From a virus, in IMG/VR virus record IMGVR_UViG_3300030117_000716, positions 1-32,460 of that record: 32,460 bases of DNA. One strand, written 5' to 3'. The notes beneath the pieces were generated by a model that searched no databases, was not told the DNA's origin, and worked only from the letters and a program-made list of their open reading frames with translations. Below, one piece after another: positions 1 to 9,525 of this stretch. Made by a program: the position numbers and the translations under genes. The first letter of the stretch is position 1; each line of letters starts with the position of its first letter.

Positions 1-2
1 CT

Positions 3-815
3 AAAGGTCACAGTCAGGAAGGACAGCCACTATTTAAAAGAAGATTTATACCTGCTACATTATTTGATAATCCATATCTAGCAGAAGATGGTATGTATGA
101 AGCAAACTTACTTTCTTTACCAGAGAACCAAAGAAGGCAACTATTAGAAGGAAATTGGGATGTTAGTGAAGGAGCAGCTTTTCCAGAGTGGAACAGAACC
201 ATTCATGTTATTGAGCCTTACGATATACCTACTGGTTGGACTAAGTTCAGAGCCTGTGACTATGGCTACGGAAGTTATACAGGCGTTCTCTGGTTTGCAG
301 TTGCTCCTGACGAGCAGTTAGTTGTATACAGAGAACTATATGTTTCAAAAGTACTAGCAACTGATTTAGCTGATTTAGTGCTAGAAGCAGAGCAAGAAGA
401 TGGTAAGATACGTTATGGTGTACTAGACAGTTCTCTTTGGCATAAACGTGGAGATACAGGACCGTCATTAGCAGAGCAGATGATTATAAAAGGTTGCAGA
501 TGGCGACCATCAGATAGAAGCAGAGGTAGTAGAGTTGCAGGTAAAAATGAAATACACAGAAGATTACAAGTTGATGAGTTTACTGAACAACCTAGACTGG
601 TCTTTTTTAATACGTGTATTCATACTATCTCTCAGCTTCCTTCTGTTCCTTTAGATAAAAATAATCCAGAGGATGTAGACACAAAGTCTGAAGATCACTT
701 ATATGATGCCTTACGTTATGGTGTTATGACAAGACCAAGAAGTAGTTTATTTGATTACAATCCAGAAACACAAAAAACTGGATTTCAAGCAGCTGATGCA
801 ACATTTGGATATTAA
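3..815 (+). CDS. terL: Terminase large subunit, C-terminal part (5' end outside window)
   Basis: The reading frame is open from the first bases of the window, so the gene begins upstream; the first in-window ATG (93) is internal. The part seen is the nuclease half of the packaging motor, which cuts concatemeric DNA at the portal. Acidic residues in the order expected of an RNase H-like terminase nuclease are visible: ACDYGYG near 250, VLDSS near 420 and DHLYDALRYG near 694-723. The linker typical of terminases, with LPENQRRQLLEGNWD, precedes the nuclease. The ATPase domain is not in view. The gene ends 9 bases before the portal gene, the usual neighbour. Family assignment is firm; which packaging type (cos, pac or direct repeats) cannot be told from this part. 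Confidence 0.93.
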   Translation, partial: KGHSQEGQPLFKRRFIPATLFDNPYLAEDGMYEANLLSLPENQRRQLLEGNWDVSEGAAFPEWNRTIHVIEPYDIPTGWTKFRACDYGYGSYTGVLWFAVAPDEQLVVYRELYVSKVLATDLADLVLEAEQEDGKIRYGVLDSSLWHKRGDTGPSLAEQMIIKGCRWRPSDRSRGSRVAGKNEIHRRLQVDEFTEQPRLVFFNTCIHTISQLPSVPLDKNNPEDVDTKSEDHLYDALRYGVMTRPRSSLFDYNPETQKTGFQAADATFGY

Positions 816-824
816 GGATAAAAT

Positions 825-2960
825 ATGGCAGAAGATATAGAAAAAATAATAGTTGATTCAGAAGAAGCTTCTGGTTTGGAAGACATAAAAAAAGAAAGTT
901 ATGTAGATAATTCTGCAGGTCAAATAGAAAGATTTATTCAAGAAAGATTTAAAAAAGCTGAAACAGCTAGAAGAAGTGATGAAGAAAGATGGATAACAGC
1001 TTATAGAAACTATAGAGGTTTATATGGACCTGATGTTCAATTTACTTCTACAGAAAAATCTAGAGTATTTGTTAAAGTAACTAAAACAAAAGTTCTTGCT
1101 GCTTATGGACAAATAGTAGAAGTATTGTTTGGTGGTAATCGTTTTCCATTAGGTATTAATCCTACAACTCTTCCTGAAGGAGTAGAAGATACTGTTAGTT
1201 TTGAAACTAACACTGAAATAAAAAAAGCTTTAGGAGAAGTTGATACAAGTTCTGATGAAGAAAAAACTCTTAAACCCGGTGAAACTATGCCAGAGTTTAA
1301 TGAACGTGTAGGACCTCTTAAAGATGATCTTAGTCCTGTAGAAGAAGATGTAGAATTTAAACCCGGAAAAAGTCCATCTTCTGTTCAGTTTCACCCTGCA
1401 ATGATTGCAGCTAAAAAAATGGAAAAGAAAATACACGATCAATTAGAAGAGTCTAATGCTAAAAAACAACTAAGAGCTACTGCATTTGAAACTTCTTTAT
1501 TTGGTACTGGTATTATGAAAGGACCTTTTGCAGTTGATAAAGAATATCCTAATTGGAATGAAGATGGTGAATACGAGCCAGTATTTAAAACTATGCCACA
1601 AACATCTAATGTTTCTATTTGGAATTTTTATCCTGATCCAGATGCAAACAATATGGATGAAGCAGAGTATGTTGTAGAAAGACATAAAATGTCTCGTTCA
1701 CAATTACGTGCATTAAACAATAGACCATTTTTTAGATCTAATGCAATAGATAAAGCTTTAGATATAGGAGAGAACTATGATAAAAAATGGTGGGAACATG
1801 AAATGGATGAAAGTCGTCAAGAAAGTGATGCTTTTAGATTTGATGTTTTAGAGTTTTGGGGTTTTGTAGATCGTAAAATTATTGAAAATTATAATGTAGA
1901 TATACCTAAAGAGTTTTTAAAAAAAGATCAAGTTAGTATTAATGGTTGGATTTGTAATGGTTGTGTATTACGTTTAGTTATAAATCCTTTTACACCTGCA
2001 TATATTCCTTATTATGCAACACCTTATGAAATGAATCCTTATAATATTTTTGGGGTAGGTATTGCAGAAAACATGGATGATACGCAGACCTTAATGAATG
2101 GTTTTATGCGTATGTCAGTTGACAATGCTGCATTATCAGGAAACTTGTTAATAGAAGTAGATGAAACTAACCTAGTTCCCGGACAAGATCTTACAGTATA
2201 TCCCGGAAAAGTTTTTAGAAGACAAGGTGGTGCTCCCGGACAAGGAATCTTTGGAACTAAATTTCCTAATGTATCTAATGAAAATATGCAGATGTTTGAC
2301 AAAGCTAGGGTTCTTGCAGATGAATCTACTGGTTTTCCTTCGTTTGCTCATGGACAAACAGGTATACAGGGTGTAGGTAGAACTGCATCAGGTATCTCTA
2401 TGCTAATGAATGCAGCTAATGGTTCTATTCGTAATGTTATTAAGAATGTAGATGACTATCTATTAGGACCTTTAGGTAAAGCATTTTTTAGTTTTAATAT
2501 GCAGTTTGACTTTGATCCAGAAATAAAAGGTGATCTTGAAGTTAAAGCTCAAGGCACAGAAAGTTTAATGGCTAATGAAGTTAGAAGCCAGAGATTGATG
2601 CAGTTTATGCAGACAGTATCTAATCCTGCTCTTGCACCTTTTGCTAGAATGGATTACATTGTTAGAGAAATTGCAAAGAGTATGGATCTTGATCCTGACA
2701 AGGTAGCTAACTCTATGAGTCAAGCTGCTGTACAAGCAGAAATACTTAAGAAGTTTCAAGAAGCTAATCCACCTCCTGCACCTCCAGAGGGAATGATGCC
2801 ACCACAAGAAGGACAGCTACCTCAAGAGGGTGAGCCTCCTGCTCCTGCAGGTGGACAGGTAGAAGACACACAAGGTTCTGGTGGTGGAACTATAGGTACA
2901 GGATCAGTGCCAACTCCAGAAGAAGAAGGTTTTACTGGTAATCAAGGACCTATACAATAA
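825..2960 (+). CDS. Portal protein
   Basis: A 711-aa protein directly after the terminase, a size like the long portal proteins of podoviruses such as P22. It would form the dodecameric ring through which DNA enters and leaves the capsid. Recognisable stretches are FGTGIMKGP (about residue 226), NFYPDPDANNMDEAEYVVER (about 267) and the stem/crown region GVGRTASGISMLMNAANGSI (about 516). Residues from about 645 are Pro/Gly/Glu-rich and probably disordered. The start is supported by AAGGATAAAAT before the ATG. It contains five of the window's 15 Pro-Gly pairs, all written CCCGG. The stop codon overlaps the next start (TAATG). Confidence 0.9.
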   Translation: MAEDIEKIIVDSEEASGLEDIKKESYVDNSAGQIERFIQERFKKAETARRSDEERWITAYRNYRGLYGPDVQFTSTEKSRVFVKVTKTKVLAAYGQIVEVLFGGNRFPLGINPTTLPEGVEDTVSFETNTEIKKALGEVDTSSDEEKTLKPGETMPEFNERVGPLKDDLSPVEEDVEFKPGKSPSSVQFHPAMIAAKKMEKKIHDQLEESNAKKQLRATAFETSLFGTGIMKGPFAVDKEYPNWNEDGEYEPVFKTMPQTSNVSIWNFYPDPDANNMDEAEYVVERHKMSRSQLRALNNRPFFRSNAIDKALDIGENYDKKWWEHEMDESRQESDAFRFDVLEFWGFVDRKIIENYNVDIPKEFLKKDQVSINGWICNGCVLRLVINPFTPAYIPYYATPYEMNPYNIFGVGIAENMDDTQTLMNGFMRMSVDNAALSGNLLIEVDETNLVPGQDLTVYPGKVFRRQGGAPGQGIFGTKFPNVSNENMQMFDKARVLADESTGFPSFAHGQTGIQGVGRTASGISMLMNAANGSIRNVIKNVDDYLLGPLGKAFFSFNMQFDFDPEIKGDLEVKAQGTESLMANEVRSQRLMQFMQTVSNPALAPFARMDYIVREIAKSMDLDPDKVANSMSQAAVQAEILKKFQEANPPPAPPEGMMPPQEGQLPQEGEPPAPAGGQVEDTQGSGGGTIGTGSVPTPEEEGFTGNQGPIQ

Positions 2961-3172
2961 TGATAACATTAAGAAAGCTTACTACTGACAAAGAGCTATG
3001 GGATGCATTTGTAGAATACATAGATGATGCTATAGCTAAACAACATAAATCACTAGAGCAAGCAACAGAAGTTTCTATGATGTATAAACTACAGGGATCT
3101 ATTGCTTGTTTACGCAGAATGAAGTATCTTAGAGATGAGTTAAATAGTAATGCCAACAAAATTAAAGAATAA
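2960..3172 (+). CDS. Small helical protein of unknown function
   Basis: A 70-aa protein starting in the TAATG overlap with the portal stop, so it is probably translated by coupling. It is charged and looks largely helical (for example TDKELWDAFVEYIDDAI), with no membrane segment or signal peptide. Small proteins of this type directly after the portal are common in marine podoviruses, but I do not know a tested function. Its last 23 bases overlap the next gene in another frame. It may be a head-completion or portal-associated factor; that is a guess from position only. Confidence 0.7.
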   Translation: MITLRKLTTDKELWDAFVEYIDDAIAKQHKSLEQATEVSMMYKLQGSIACLRRMKYLRDELNSNANKIKE

Positions 3173-6100
3173 AACAAATCTTATTGTAAAAGAAACTGGT
3201 AAACCTGTTTTTAAATTAAATGGAGAACACGTTTCTGAAAAATCTGCTACGATTAAAATAGATGATTTTTATGTTAATCTACCCTCAATACATGGTAATA
3301 TGAGGTACAGTGAAGACGAACTTTATGATATGTTAATGAATAATAAAATAGAAGCAACAAGTGTTCATAAAAAACATAGTGATGCAATTAAGGCTGCAAA
3401 AAAAAGAAGTAAAAATTTAACTATTATAAAAGGTTCAGGATTTTATAAAGGTGGTTTAGCTAAATATATGGAAACAAAAAAACAAACAGAAGAAGCTTTT
3501 AATTTAAGTGATTTTTTTAAAGAAACATTTAAATTACAAGAACCACCTGCAATTAAATTTGGTAGAGAGTTAAAAGAAGAAGTTAAAAATTTAACAGGTA
3601 CAAATACTAAAGACAAAGGTATGTCTTACGCTGATTTAATTTTTGATAGTATACCTCTTAGTAATGTAGGTGATCCTGATGAGGAATATGAAACATCTAT
3701 GGAAACCTTATATAAAGCTTTTAATGATAATCCTAAAGATTTTTTAAAACAATTAATAACAGGTATAGGTGATAATCTTGGAATAAATAGACCTTCCTAT
3801 CTTTTTGGTGTACCTAGTGCTTTTTTAACCACAACACCATTAAAAGAAGATGCTTTATTAGAAAATCCATATGGATATGGTAAAGAAATTGTAACAGATA
3901 TAGCAACTAATGTCTATGATCTGTTTACAAAAACAGAAGATATGAGAGCACAACAAATATATGATAAATCTTTTAAAAATCTTACTGGTGAAGAACAAAA
4001 TAAAATTAGAGAAAGTATACTTGGAAATATAGTAACAACTGCAGAAGTTGCAGCTTTAGGTGGATTTACATATGGAGCAGCAAGAAGAGCTATAAGAGAA
4101 AATATTGCTAATCAAAACATAGATCATTCTCCAAATGCTTATATTAGTTCACCTAACACAACAAAAACAATTTTTACTTTTGATAAAAATGAAATTGTAG
4201 AAAAAGAAGTAGATGCTGATTATATATCTCCTTGGAAAATAGAAACTGAAGATAGTATATTTACTTTTAACTCTAATCCAATAAATAGAAATGTAGAAAA
4301 AAATATAGATTTTAATAAAGGTGTATTTACTTTTAGTCCTACAATAGAAGCATTAAATAATTTTCCAAACTACAGTACTTTAAAAAATAAACAGTTAATA
4401 GCACCAAGTAGTTTATGGACACATTTAACAAATTCTAAAATTAATAATAAAACGGTCTTAAAATCTGCAGGTGGTGAAAAAGTTTTTGCTCAAAAAGCTT
4501 TAGATTTTTATGTAGAACAAAATATTATAGATCCTAAACTTGTTAAAAATATAGATTTTGATTCTGACTCACCAAAAGAAATTTCTAAAATTTATGAACT
4601 TATAGAATCCTCTTTGTATAAATTTAATAAAGCTACAAAAAAAGCAAAAGCATTTCCTTTTTTAGATGATCCTAATGATATAAAGTATGAAGTTGATCTA
4701 GGTCACACAAAAAAATATTTTAGTTCTGCAGAAGATTTAGAAATTTATATACGAGAAACAAATAACGATTTTTTTAACACAATAAATAAAGCTTTAGTTT
4801 CAACTGCTCTAGGTGGAAGATCAATTGTTTATACTGTTGACTCTTATAAAAATTTTAATTCTCTTGATCCTACAATGGGTGGAACAGGTTTTGATCCTGC
4901 ATTATCTTTAGATCAATTACAAAGATATGATTTAGGTGATAGATCTGTTTTAAGATTATCAGATTCTCCTGTTTTTAATACAAATGTTGTTCCTTTTTCT
5001 AAAACTCAAACACAAGTTGAAATTGGTTTAAAAATGAGTGGTAATAATCAAAACAATTTTAATGTTGATTATAACGATAATTTTGATGATCTTCAAGGTA
5101 TCCTTGTTTTAAGAAATGCTGCAAATATTAAATCAGCAAATGTACAAGCAGTTAATTCTATTTTACCTTATACTAAAAAAATGAATATGGCTATTCAAGA
5201 ATATTTAAAAAATATAAGAATTAAAGGTGGTAAAACTGGAGTAACAACAAAATTTAATGAAGCTATATCTAACAGTATTTTTAACATAGAAAATAGATTA
5301 AAAGCTATAATAAAGAAAAATCCTGCATTAATACAGAATCGTTTTAAAGATCCATCCATTTATGGTGGAGAAAGTTTTCAACAATATGATCAATCAATCT
5401 TAACATTGCTTACAGATACTGAAATAGAAGATGTTAGTTTAGGACCTGTTAAAAGTCTTTTTTATACAAAAAAATTATTTGATTTAGGAATAACAGGAAA
5501 GTCTTTTAAAAAATCTTCTTTATCTAAAAAATTTCTTTCAGAGATACAAGAAGTATTTGATATAAACCTTCCTGAAGATTTTTTAGATGATTCTGTTTTA
5601 ACTTTTTTTTCAGAATTTGATAGCGTTTGGAATGACATTCAAAGAATACAAAGAAACTATGGTATAAATTTTCAAAATATTAGAAGTAAGGCAGAAGAAG
5701 ATTTAATACTAAAATATATGGAAGAAGTTAATTTGCAGGTAAACAAAAATACTGATCTTTCTCCTGTAGCAGGTGCTAAACGATCAAGCCTTAATTATGT
5801 ACATGGTTTTGGATCTGAAAGTTTAGGTCACATAAGATTTGCTTTAACACCAGATAGAGATTTACTTGTTATTAATGAAATACAATTTGATGTTCCTCAA
5901 AGTTTATATAAGATAGCACGAAGAGCAGGAGAGAGTATTGATCTTCCTAAAACAATTGTAAACTTTAAAGATCTACCAAATGATGTAAAAGATTATTTTA
6001 AACAAAAATTATTTAGTTATGCTTATCCAGACACTTTTGGAAAAGGAGATTCAGGTTATAAAATAGGAGCAAAAGATTTTAATTCTTTAAGATTAAGCAT

Positions 6101-6833
6101 GGGTGACATAAAACCACAATTTAATATTTTTGAACATAATGGTAAATTTTATGTTCAACCTGAAAAAGGTCGTTACTCTCTTGATGAAGGTGAAAATACT
6201 AAAGATTTTCTTGAAACTATATTTGATGATATAGATGAAATAAATAAAAGTTTTGTTAAAGAAAAAAAATATATAGTAGAGTTAAAAAGAGTTGAAGAAC
6301 AGGCAGATCCTGTAGATGCACCAGAAGTAGGACCAGACGATTATATATATGAGATACAATTTATAAAAGATCCTCAAACTAAATCAATGAGAGAAAGAGA
6401 AGGTAGAAAATTTTTAAAATTAGAAAAAGAATCTGGTAGATTACCTATAGCTGATATTCCTGATGCAATGGAAAAATTACTTTCTTCTTTAGTGGTTGAA
6501 GCACAAAGAAGAGGTTCTACTAAAATTGTTTTACCTCCAATAAGTAAAATACTAAAAGCTAGAGATGAAGGTGATGGTAAAATACCTTTAAGTATAAAAC
6601 CTATTTATACAAAATATTTTGATCAAGCTGTAGAAAATTTAATTAAAAAAGCTGATGGTAAAATAAAACCTATTTTTATTGATTTAGAATATAATACAGG
6701 AACTTACGGAGCTTTTAATTTAGAAACTGTTAAAGGTAAGGGTTTAGATATTAGCGATATAGTAAAAGATGTAGAAAAAGTAAAAGGAACAAAAACTTTA
6801 ACTGTTGGTTTAGCAAAAGGTGGGTTAATATAA
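3150..6833 (+). CDS. Large virion-associated protein (1227 aa), probable ejected or internal protein
   Basis: The start overlaps the preceding gene by 23 bases; the upstream Shine-Dalgarno is weak (GATGAG). Residues about 30-95 (YVNLPSIHG, YSEDELYDML, then an Ala/Lys-rich helix) resemble a small module often found at the ends of phage virion proteins. FYKGGLA follows at 98-104. Residues about 330-400 hold three FTF-containing strands (TIFTFD, SIFTFN, GVFTFS). The C-terminal third has GHIRFAL (about 893) followed by INEIQFD (E910, Q912, D914) and a helical segment (LLSSLVVEAQRRGSTKIVLP), a pattern that resembles the GHVRF...EEIQSD domain of large polyvalent phage proteins. The protein ends in LAKGGLI, whose codons also form the ribosome-binding site of the next gene. 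Very AT-rich. Function is inferred from size and position. Confidence 0.7.
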   Translation: MPTKLKNKTNLIVKETGKPVFKLNGEHVSEKSATIKIDDFYVNLPSIHGNMRYSEDELYDMLMNNKIEATSVHKKHSDAIKAAKKRSKNLTIIKGSGFYKGGLAKYMETKKQTEEAFNLSDFFKETFKLQEPPAIKFGRELKEEVKNLTGTNTKDKGMSYADLIFDSIPLSNVGDPDEEYETSMETLYKAFNDNPKDFLKQLITGIGDNLGINRPSYLFGVPSAFLTTTPLKEDALLENPYGYGKEIVTDIATNVYDLFTKTEDMRAQQIYDKSFKNLTGEEQNKIRESILGNIVTTAEVAALGGFTYGAARRAIRENIANQNIDHSPNAYISSPNTTKTIFTFDKNEIVEKEVDADYISPWKIETEDSIFTFNSNPINRNVEKNIDFNKGVFTFSPTIEALNNFPNYSTLKNKQLIAPSSLWTHLTNSKINNKTVLKSAGGEKVFAQKALDFYVEQNIIDPKLVKNIDFDSDSPKEISKIYELIESSLYKFNKATKKAKAFPFLDDPNDIKYEVDLGHTKKYFSSAEDLEIYIRETNNDFFNTINKALVSTALGGRSIVYTVDSYKNFNSLDPTMGGTGFDPALSLDQLQRYDLGDRSVLRLSDSPVFNTNVVPFSKTQTQVEIGLKMSGNNQNNFNVDYNDNFDDLQGILVLRNAANIKSANVQAVNSILPYTKKMNMAIQEYLKNIRIKGGKTGVTTKFNEAISNSIFNIENRLKAIIKKNPALIQNRFKDPSIYGGESFQQYDQSILTLLTDTEIEDVSLGPVKSLFYTKKLFDLGITGKSFKKSSLSKKFLSEIQEVFDINLPEDFLDDSVLTFFSEFDSVWNDIQRIQRNYGINFQNIRSKAEEDLILKYMEEVNLQVNKNTDLSPVAGAKRSSLNYVHGFGSESLGHIRFALTPDRDLLVINEIQFDVPQSLYKIARRAGESIDLPKTIVNFKDLPNDVKDYFKQKLFSYAYPDTFGKGDSGYKIGAKDFNSLRLSMGDIKPQFNIFEHNGKFYVQPEKGRYSLDEGENTKDFLETIFDDIDEINKSFVKEKKYIVELKRVEEQADPVDAPEVGPDDYIYEIQFIKDPQTKSMREREGRKFLKLEKESGRLPIADIPDAMEKLLSSLVVEAQRRGSTKIVLPPISKILKARDEGDGKIPLSIKPIYTKYFDQAVENLIKKADGKIKPIFIDLEYNTGTYGAFNLETVKGKGLDISDIVKDVEKVKGTKTLTVGLAKGGLI

Positions 6834-9484
6834 TGGACAAATCTAAATATCGTCTTTTGTATTTTATACCTCCTGAATTACGCAAACACGTAGAGTTTGT
6901 AAAAGGTTTACCTAGAATAATAGCAGACACTGTAACTAATCCTAATACTTATGCAACACTTAATCAGGTGTTAAATCCTGTTGAATGGGTTATAGCTCCA
7001 GTAAGGAATACACGTAAGTTTATTGATAGTGGTTATAAAGATATGGGTGCGTTAACTAACGCCACAATAGAGACTTTAGGATTAGCTGCTGGTCCTATAG
7101 CTCATAAATATGCTTCTACTCTATCTCCTGTAGCAAGTAAGGGTGTTAGTTCAGGAGTTAAATCTCTTCAAGAGTTAGTAATGCCTTTAGGTGCTTCTGA
7201 TGATGTAGCTGAAGAAATTTCTAAAAAAACAGGTGTAAATAGAAGACAGTTTATTGCAGGAACTGCAGCACTTGGAGCAGCATCAGGATTAAAAGGTGTA
7301 GGTGATATTTTTCCTACATCTAAAGTAATTAAAGCAACTGCTAAAAGTCCAATATTTAGTACAGTAGTAGATTTAAATTTATTAAAAGGAAAATTTAAAG
7401 CTAAAGCATTAAGATATGATGATATTTTACAAACATCAAAAGATATTGAATTCAATGAAGAAATAGGTAGCTTGCCTTCAACAATGAAAAAATATGATAA
7501 TGATTTAGTTAAATTTGAAGAAGACGCTTTAGCAAAACGAGAAGAACTGATGGATGTTGTTAATGCAATTGAAGCAGAACTTATGGAACTTACAGATAAT
7601 ATTGTAGCAGAAGGTATAGAGGGTGTATCAAAACTTAGTGAGGGACAATTAGTAAACTTGCGAAATACTTTTACTGATGAATATAATATTTATACTCGTG
7701 TTGGGGATTTTGATCATAGAATTTCTGCACCAGAAAATTTAGAAGCAGAAAAGATTATTAATAAAGCTTTAGAAAATAAAGGACTAATGAATTTAGATGA
7801 TTTTAGAAAAAGTAAACGTACTGTTAAAAATAGAAAAGAAGCAGGAGAACTAGGAATAGCTGGTGATTATGAATATGATTTTTATGGTAATTTAACAGAT
7901 GATAAACTTTCAGTAGTTGATGAATTTCATAGTTCTCTTAAAAAAGATTATAATAAAGGTGGACTAACAACAGATGAACAAACACAAAAAGAATTTAACA
8001 AGGGTGGAACAACAATGGAACAACAAATGAGCCTATTTGAAGAAGGTGGAATGAAAGATGATGGACTAGATAGAGATCCTGTTAGTGGTAATGAAATACC
8101 TCCGGGATCATTAGCTAAAGAAGTTCGTGATGATATACCTGCACAATTAAGTGATGGTGAATATGTTGTTCCTGCAGATGTTGTACAATATTATGGTGTA
8201 AAGTTTTTTGAAGATCTACGTAGAGAAGCTAAACGTGGTCTTGCACAAATGGAAGCTACAGGTAGAATAGGTGGTGAGCCTGTTGCAGTAGATATGACCA
8301 TGATAGCTTTTGGTAAACCAGATAAAAATAAGAAAGAAAAAAAATTTAAAGGTGGAGTTATAGGTTATACTAATGGTGGAGTTGCAGATGAAGTTTCACA
8401 AGTAGAAAAAGCTAGAACTTTTAGTGGTCCTAGTTATGGTGTTCTTGGTTTTACTCCTGATAGTCCTATTTATCAAACAGCTCAAGGTCAACCACAACAG
8501 GAAAAAACTACTATAACTTATTATCATTCACAAACTGGTGAATCAAAAGTAGTTACTTTTATTAATGGTGTTGTAACTCCTTCATCTGATTTAGAATTTA
8601 CTCAACCACCTTGGTCTATAAATAAACCAACTATAAAAACTCAAGTTTCTAAAAAAGATGATGATAGGGATAGAAAAGATTCACCTCCGGGTTGGGGAGC
8701 AGATCCTGAAAAATATGATTTTACTGGATGGGGTAAAGAAGATTGGGAGAGAGAAGTAAATAGCTTACTTAATCCTACAGGAGTCTTAGGTAGTACACTA
8801 GGACAGAATGCATTTTTTAGAGCAGCTAGTGTTGCTAATTCTTTTGCTGCTATAGAACTTGCTAAAGCTAAAAATGTAGACACGTCTAAGATGGAAGAAG
8901 CAGCTCAAAAAGCTTATGATGGTTTAGGTGTAATGGGAAAAATTATTGTAACAGGTACAAATAAACTTCTTATGGTAGGTGGAGAAGGTGCATATGCTGA
9001 AACTGTAGCACGAACTAATCCAACATATGCTAACTTAGGTATAGAAGATCCTACTTCTACTAATATTAAAGATGATAATAATAAAAGTAATGGTAATAAT
9101 AAACCTCCTTTAACAGAATCTGAAGAAGCATCTAGAGATTTTTATGATGATGAAAGAAGAGGTGCAAGCACAATAACAGGTAAAACATATGTTAATCCAG
9201 ATGGAGGAACATCTAGGACTGAAGACTTTGGTAAAGGAAGAGTTACTACAGTTAAAACTAAATCAGATACAAATACGGCTGCTAAAGAAAAGTTTGATAA
9301 AGCTATAACAACAGAAGATTATGGTGTATCTTTAGCTGAAGCTAATAAAGAATTTTCATCAAAAACAGAAACAACCTCTGATGATGATTATTATGTAGGA
9401 AATAAAGGAGGACTAGCAACAAAAACAAAATCAAAACCTAAGACAAGAAAACCTAGAGGTAAAGGACTAGGTATAAAAAAGTAA
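6833..9484 (+). CDS. Large virion-associated protein (883 aa), possibly two products from one frame
   Basis: Starts in a TAATG overlap with AAGGTGGG eight bases upstream. N-terminal part: hydrophobic and Pro-rich start, then a twin-arginine-like stretch NRRQFIAGTAALGAASGL (R137-R138). Residues about 430-485 contain DDIPAQLSDGEYVVPADVVQ and a helix RREAKRGLAQMEATGRIGG, a conserved module I recognise from many marine phage structural proteins but which has no function known to me. Six Gly-Gly motifs occur (376, 391, 405, 507, 515, 859). The region after about 520 is low-complexity, and the C-terminus is Lys/Arg-rich (KTKSKPKTRKPRGKG). An in-frame ATG at 8015 (M395) with a good Shine-Dalgarno could give a second, 489-aa product. 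Position before scaffold and capsid suggests a virion or head-assembly protein. Confidence 0.65.
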   Translation: MDKSKYRLLYFIPPELRKHVEFVKGLPRIIADTVTNPNTYATLNQVLNPVEWVIAPVRNTRKFIDSGYKDMGALTNATIETLGLAAGPIAHKYASTLSPVASKGVSSGVKSLQELVMPLGASDDVAEEISKKTGVNRRQFIAGTAALGAASGLKGVGDIFPTSKVIKATAKSPIFSTVVDLNLLKGKFKAKALRYDDILQTSKDIEFNEEIGSLPSTMKKYDNDLVKFEEDALAKREELMDVVNAIEAELMELTDNIVAEGIEGVSKLSEGQLVNLRNTFTDEYNIYTRVGDFDHRISAPENLEAEKIINKALENKGLMNLDDFRKSKRTVKNRKEAGELGIAGDYEYDFYGNLTDDKLSVVDEFHSSLKKDYNKGGLTTDEQTQKEFNKGGTTMEQQMSLFEEGGMKDDGLDRDPVSGNEIPPGSLAKEVRDDIPAQLSDGEYVVPADVVQYYGVKFFEDLRREAKRGLAQMEATGRIGGEPVAVDMTMIAFGKPDKNKKEKKFKGGVIGYTNGGVADEVSQVEKARTFSGPSYGVLGFTPDSPIYQTAQGQPQQEKTTITYYHSQTGESKVVTFINGVVTPSSDLEFTQPPWSINKPTIKTQVSKKDDDRDRKDSPPGWGADPEKYDFTGWGKEDWEREVNSLLNPTGVLGSTLGQNAFFRAASVANSFAAIELAKAKNVDTSKMEEAAQKAYDGLGVMGKIIVTGTNKLLMVGGEGAYAETVARTNPTYANLGIEDPTSTNIKDDNNKSNGNNKPPLTESEEASRDFYDDERRGASTITGKTYVNPDGGTSRTEDFGKGRVTTVKTKSDTNTAAKEKFDKAITTEDYGVSLAEANKEFSSKTETTSDDDYYVGNKGGLATKTKSKPKTRKPRGKGLGIKK
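8001..8017 (+). promoter_or_regulatory. Candidate internal ribosome-binding site and start codon
   Basis: AGGGTGG (8001-8007) is followed after seven bases by an in-frame ATG (8015-8017, M395 of the 883-aa protein). The protein from this point starts MEQQMSLFEEGG and runs straight into the conserved DPVSGNEIPPGSLAKE module, which looks like a natural N-terminus of related marine phage proteins. The spacing is ideal, but expression is not shown. Confidence 0.4.
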
Positions 9485-9493
9485 ATTGGCTAC

Positions 9494-9506
9494 TCAACAA
9501 TGTTGA
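9494..9506. repeat. Short dyad (TCAACA-A-TGTTGA) before the scaffold gene
   Basis: Two perfect 6-base arms around a single central base lie in the 41-base gap between the 883-aa gene and the scaffold gene, just upstream of its ribosome-binding site (AAGAAAGGA, about 9511-9519). It could be an operator or a small RNA hairpin (5-bp stem, 3-base loop). It may also be chance. Confidence 0.3.
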
Positions 9507-9525
9507 CCCCAAGAAAGGAAATAAA

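Noticed and set aside
93-95. ATG at 93 as start of the terminase gene
   Set aside because: The same frame is open to the window's first bases and codes for terminase-like sequence, so the gene is cut by the window edge.
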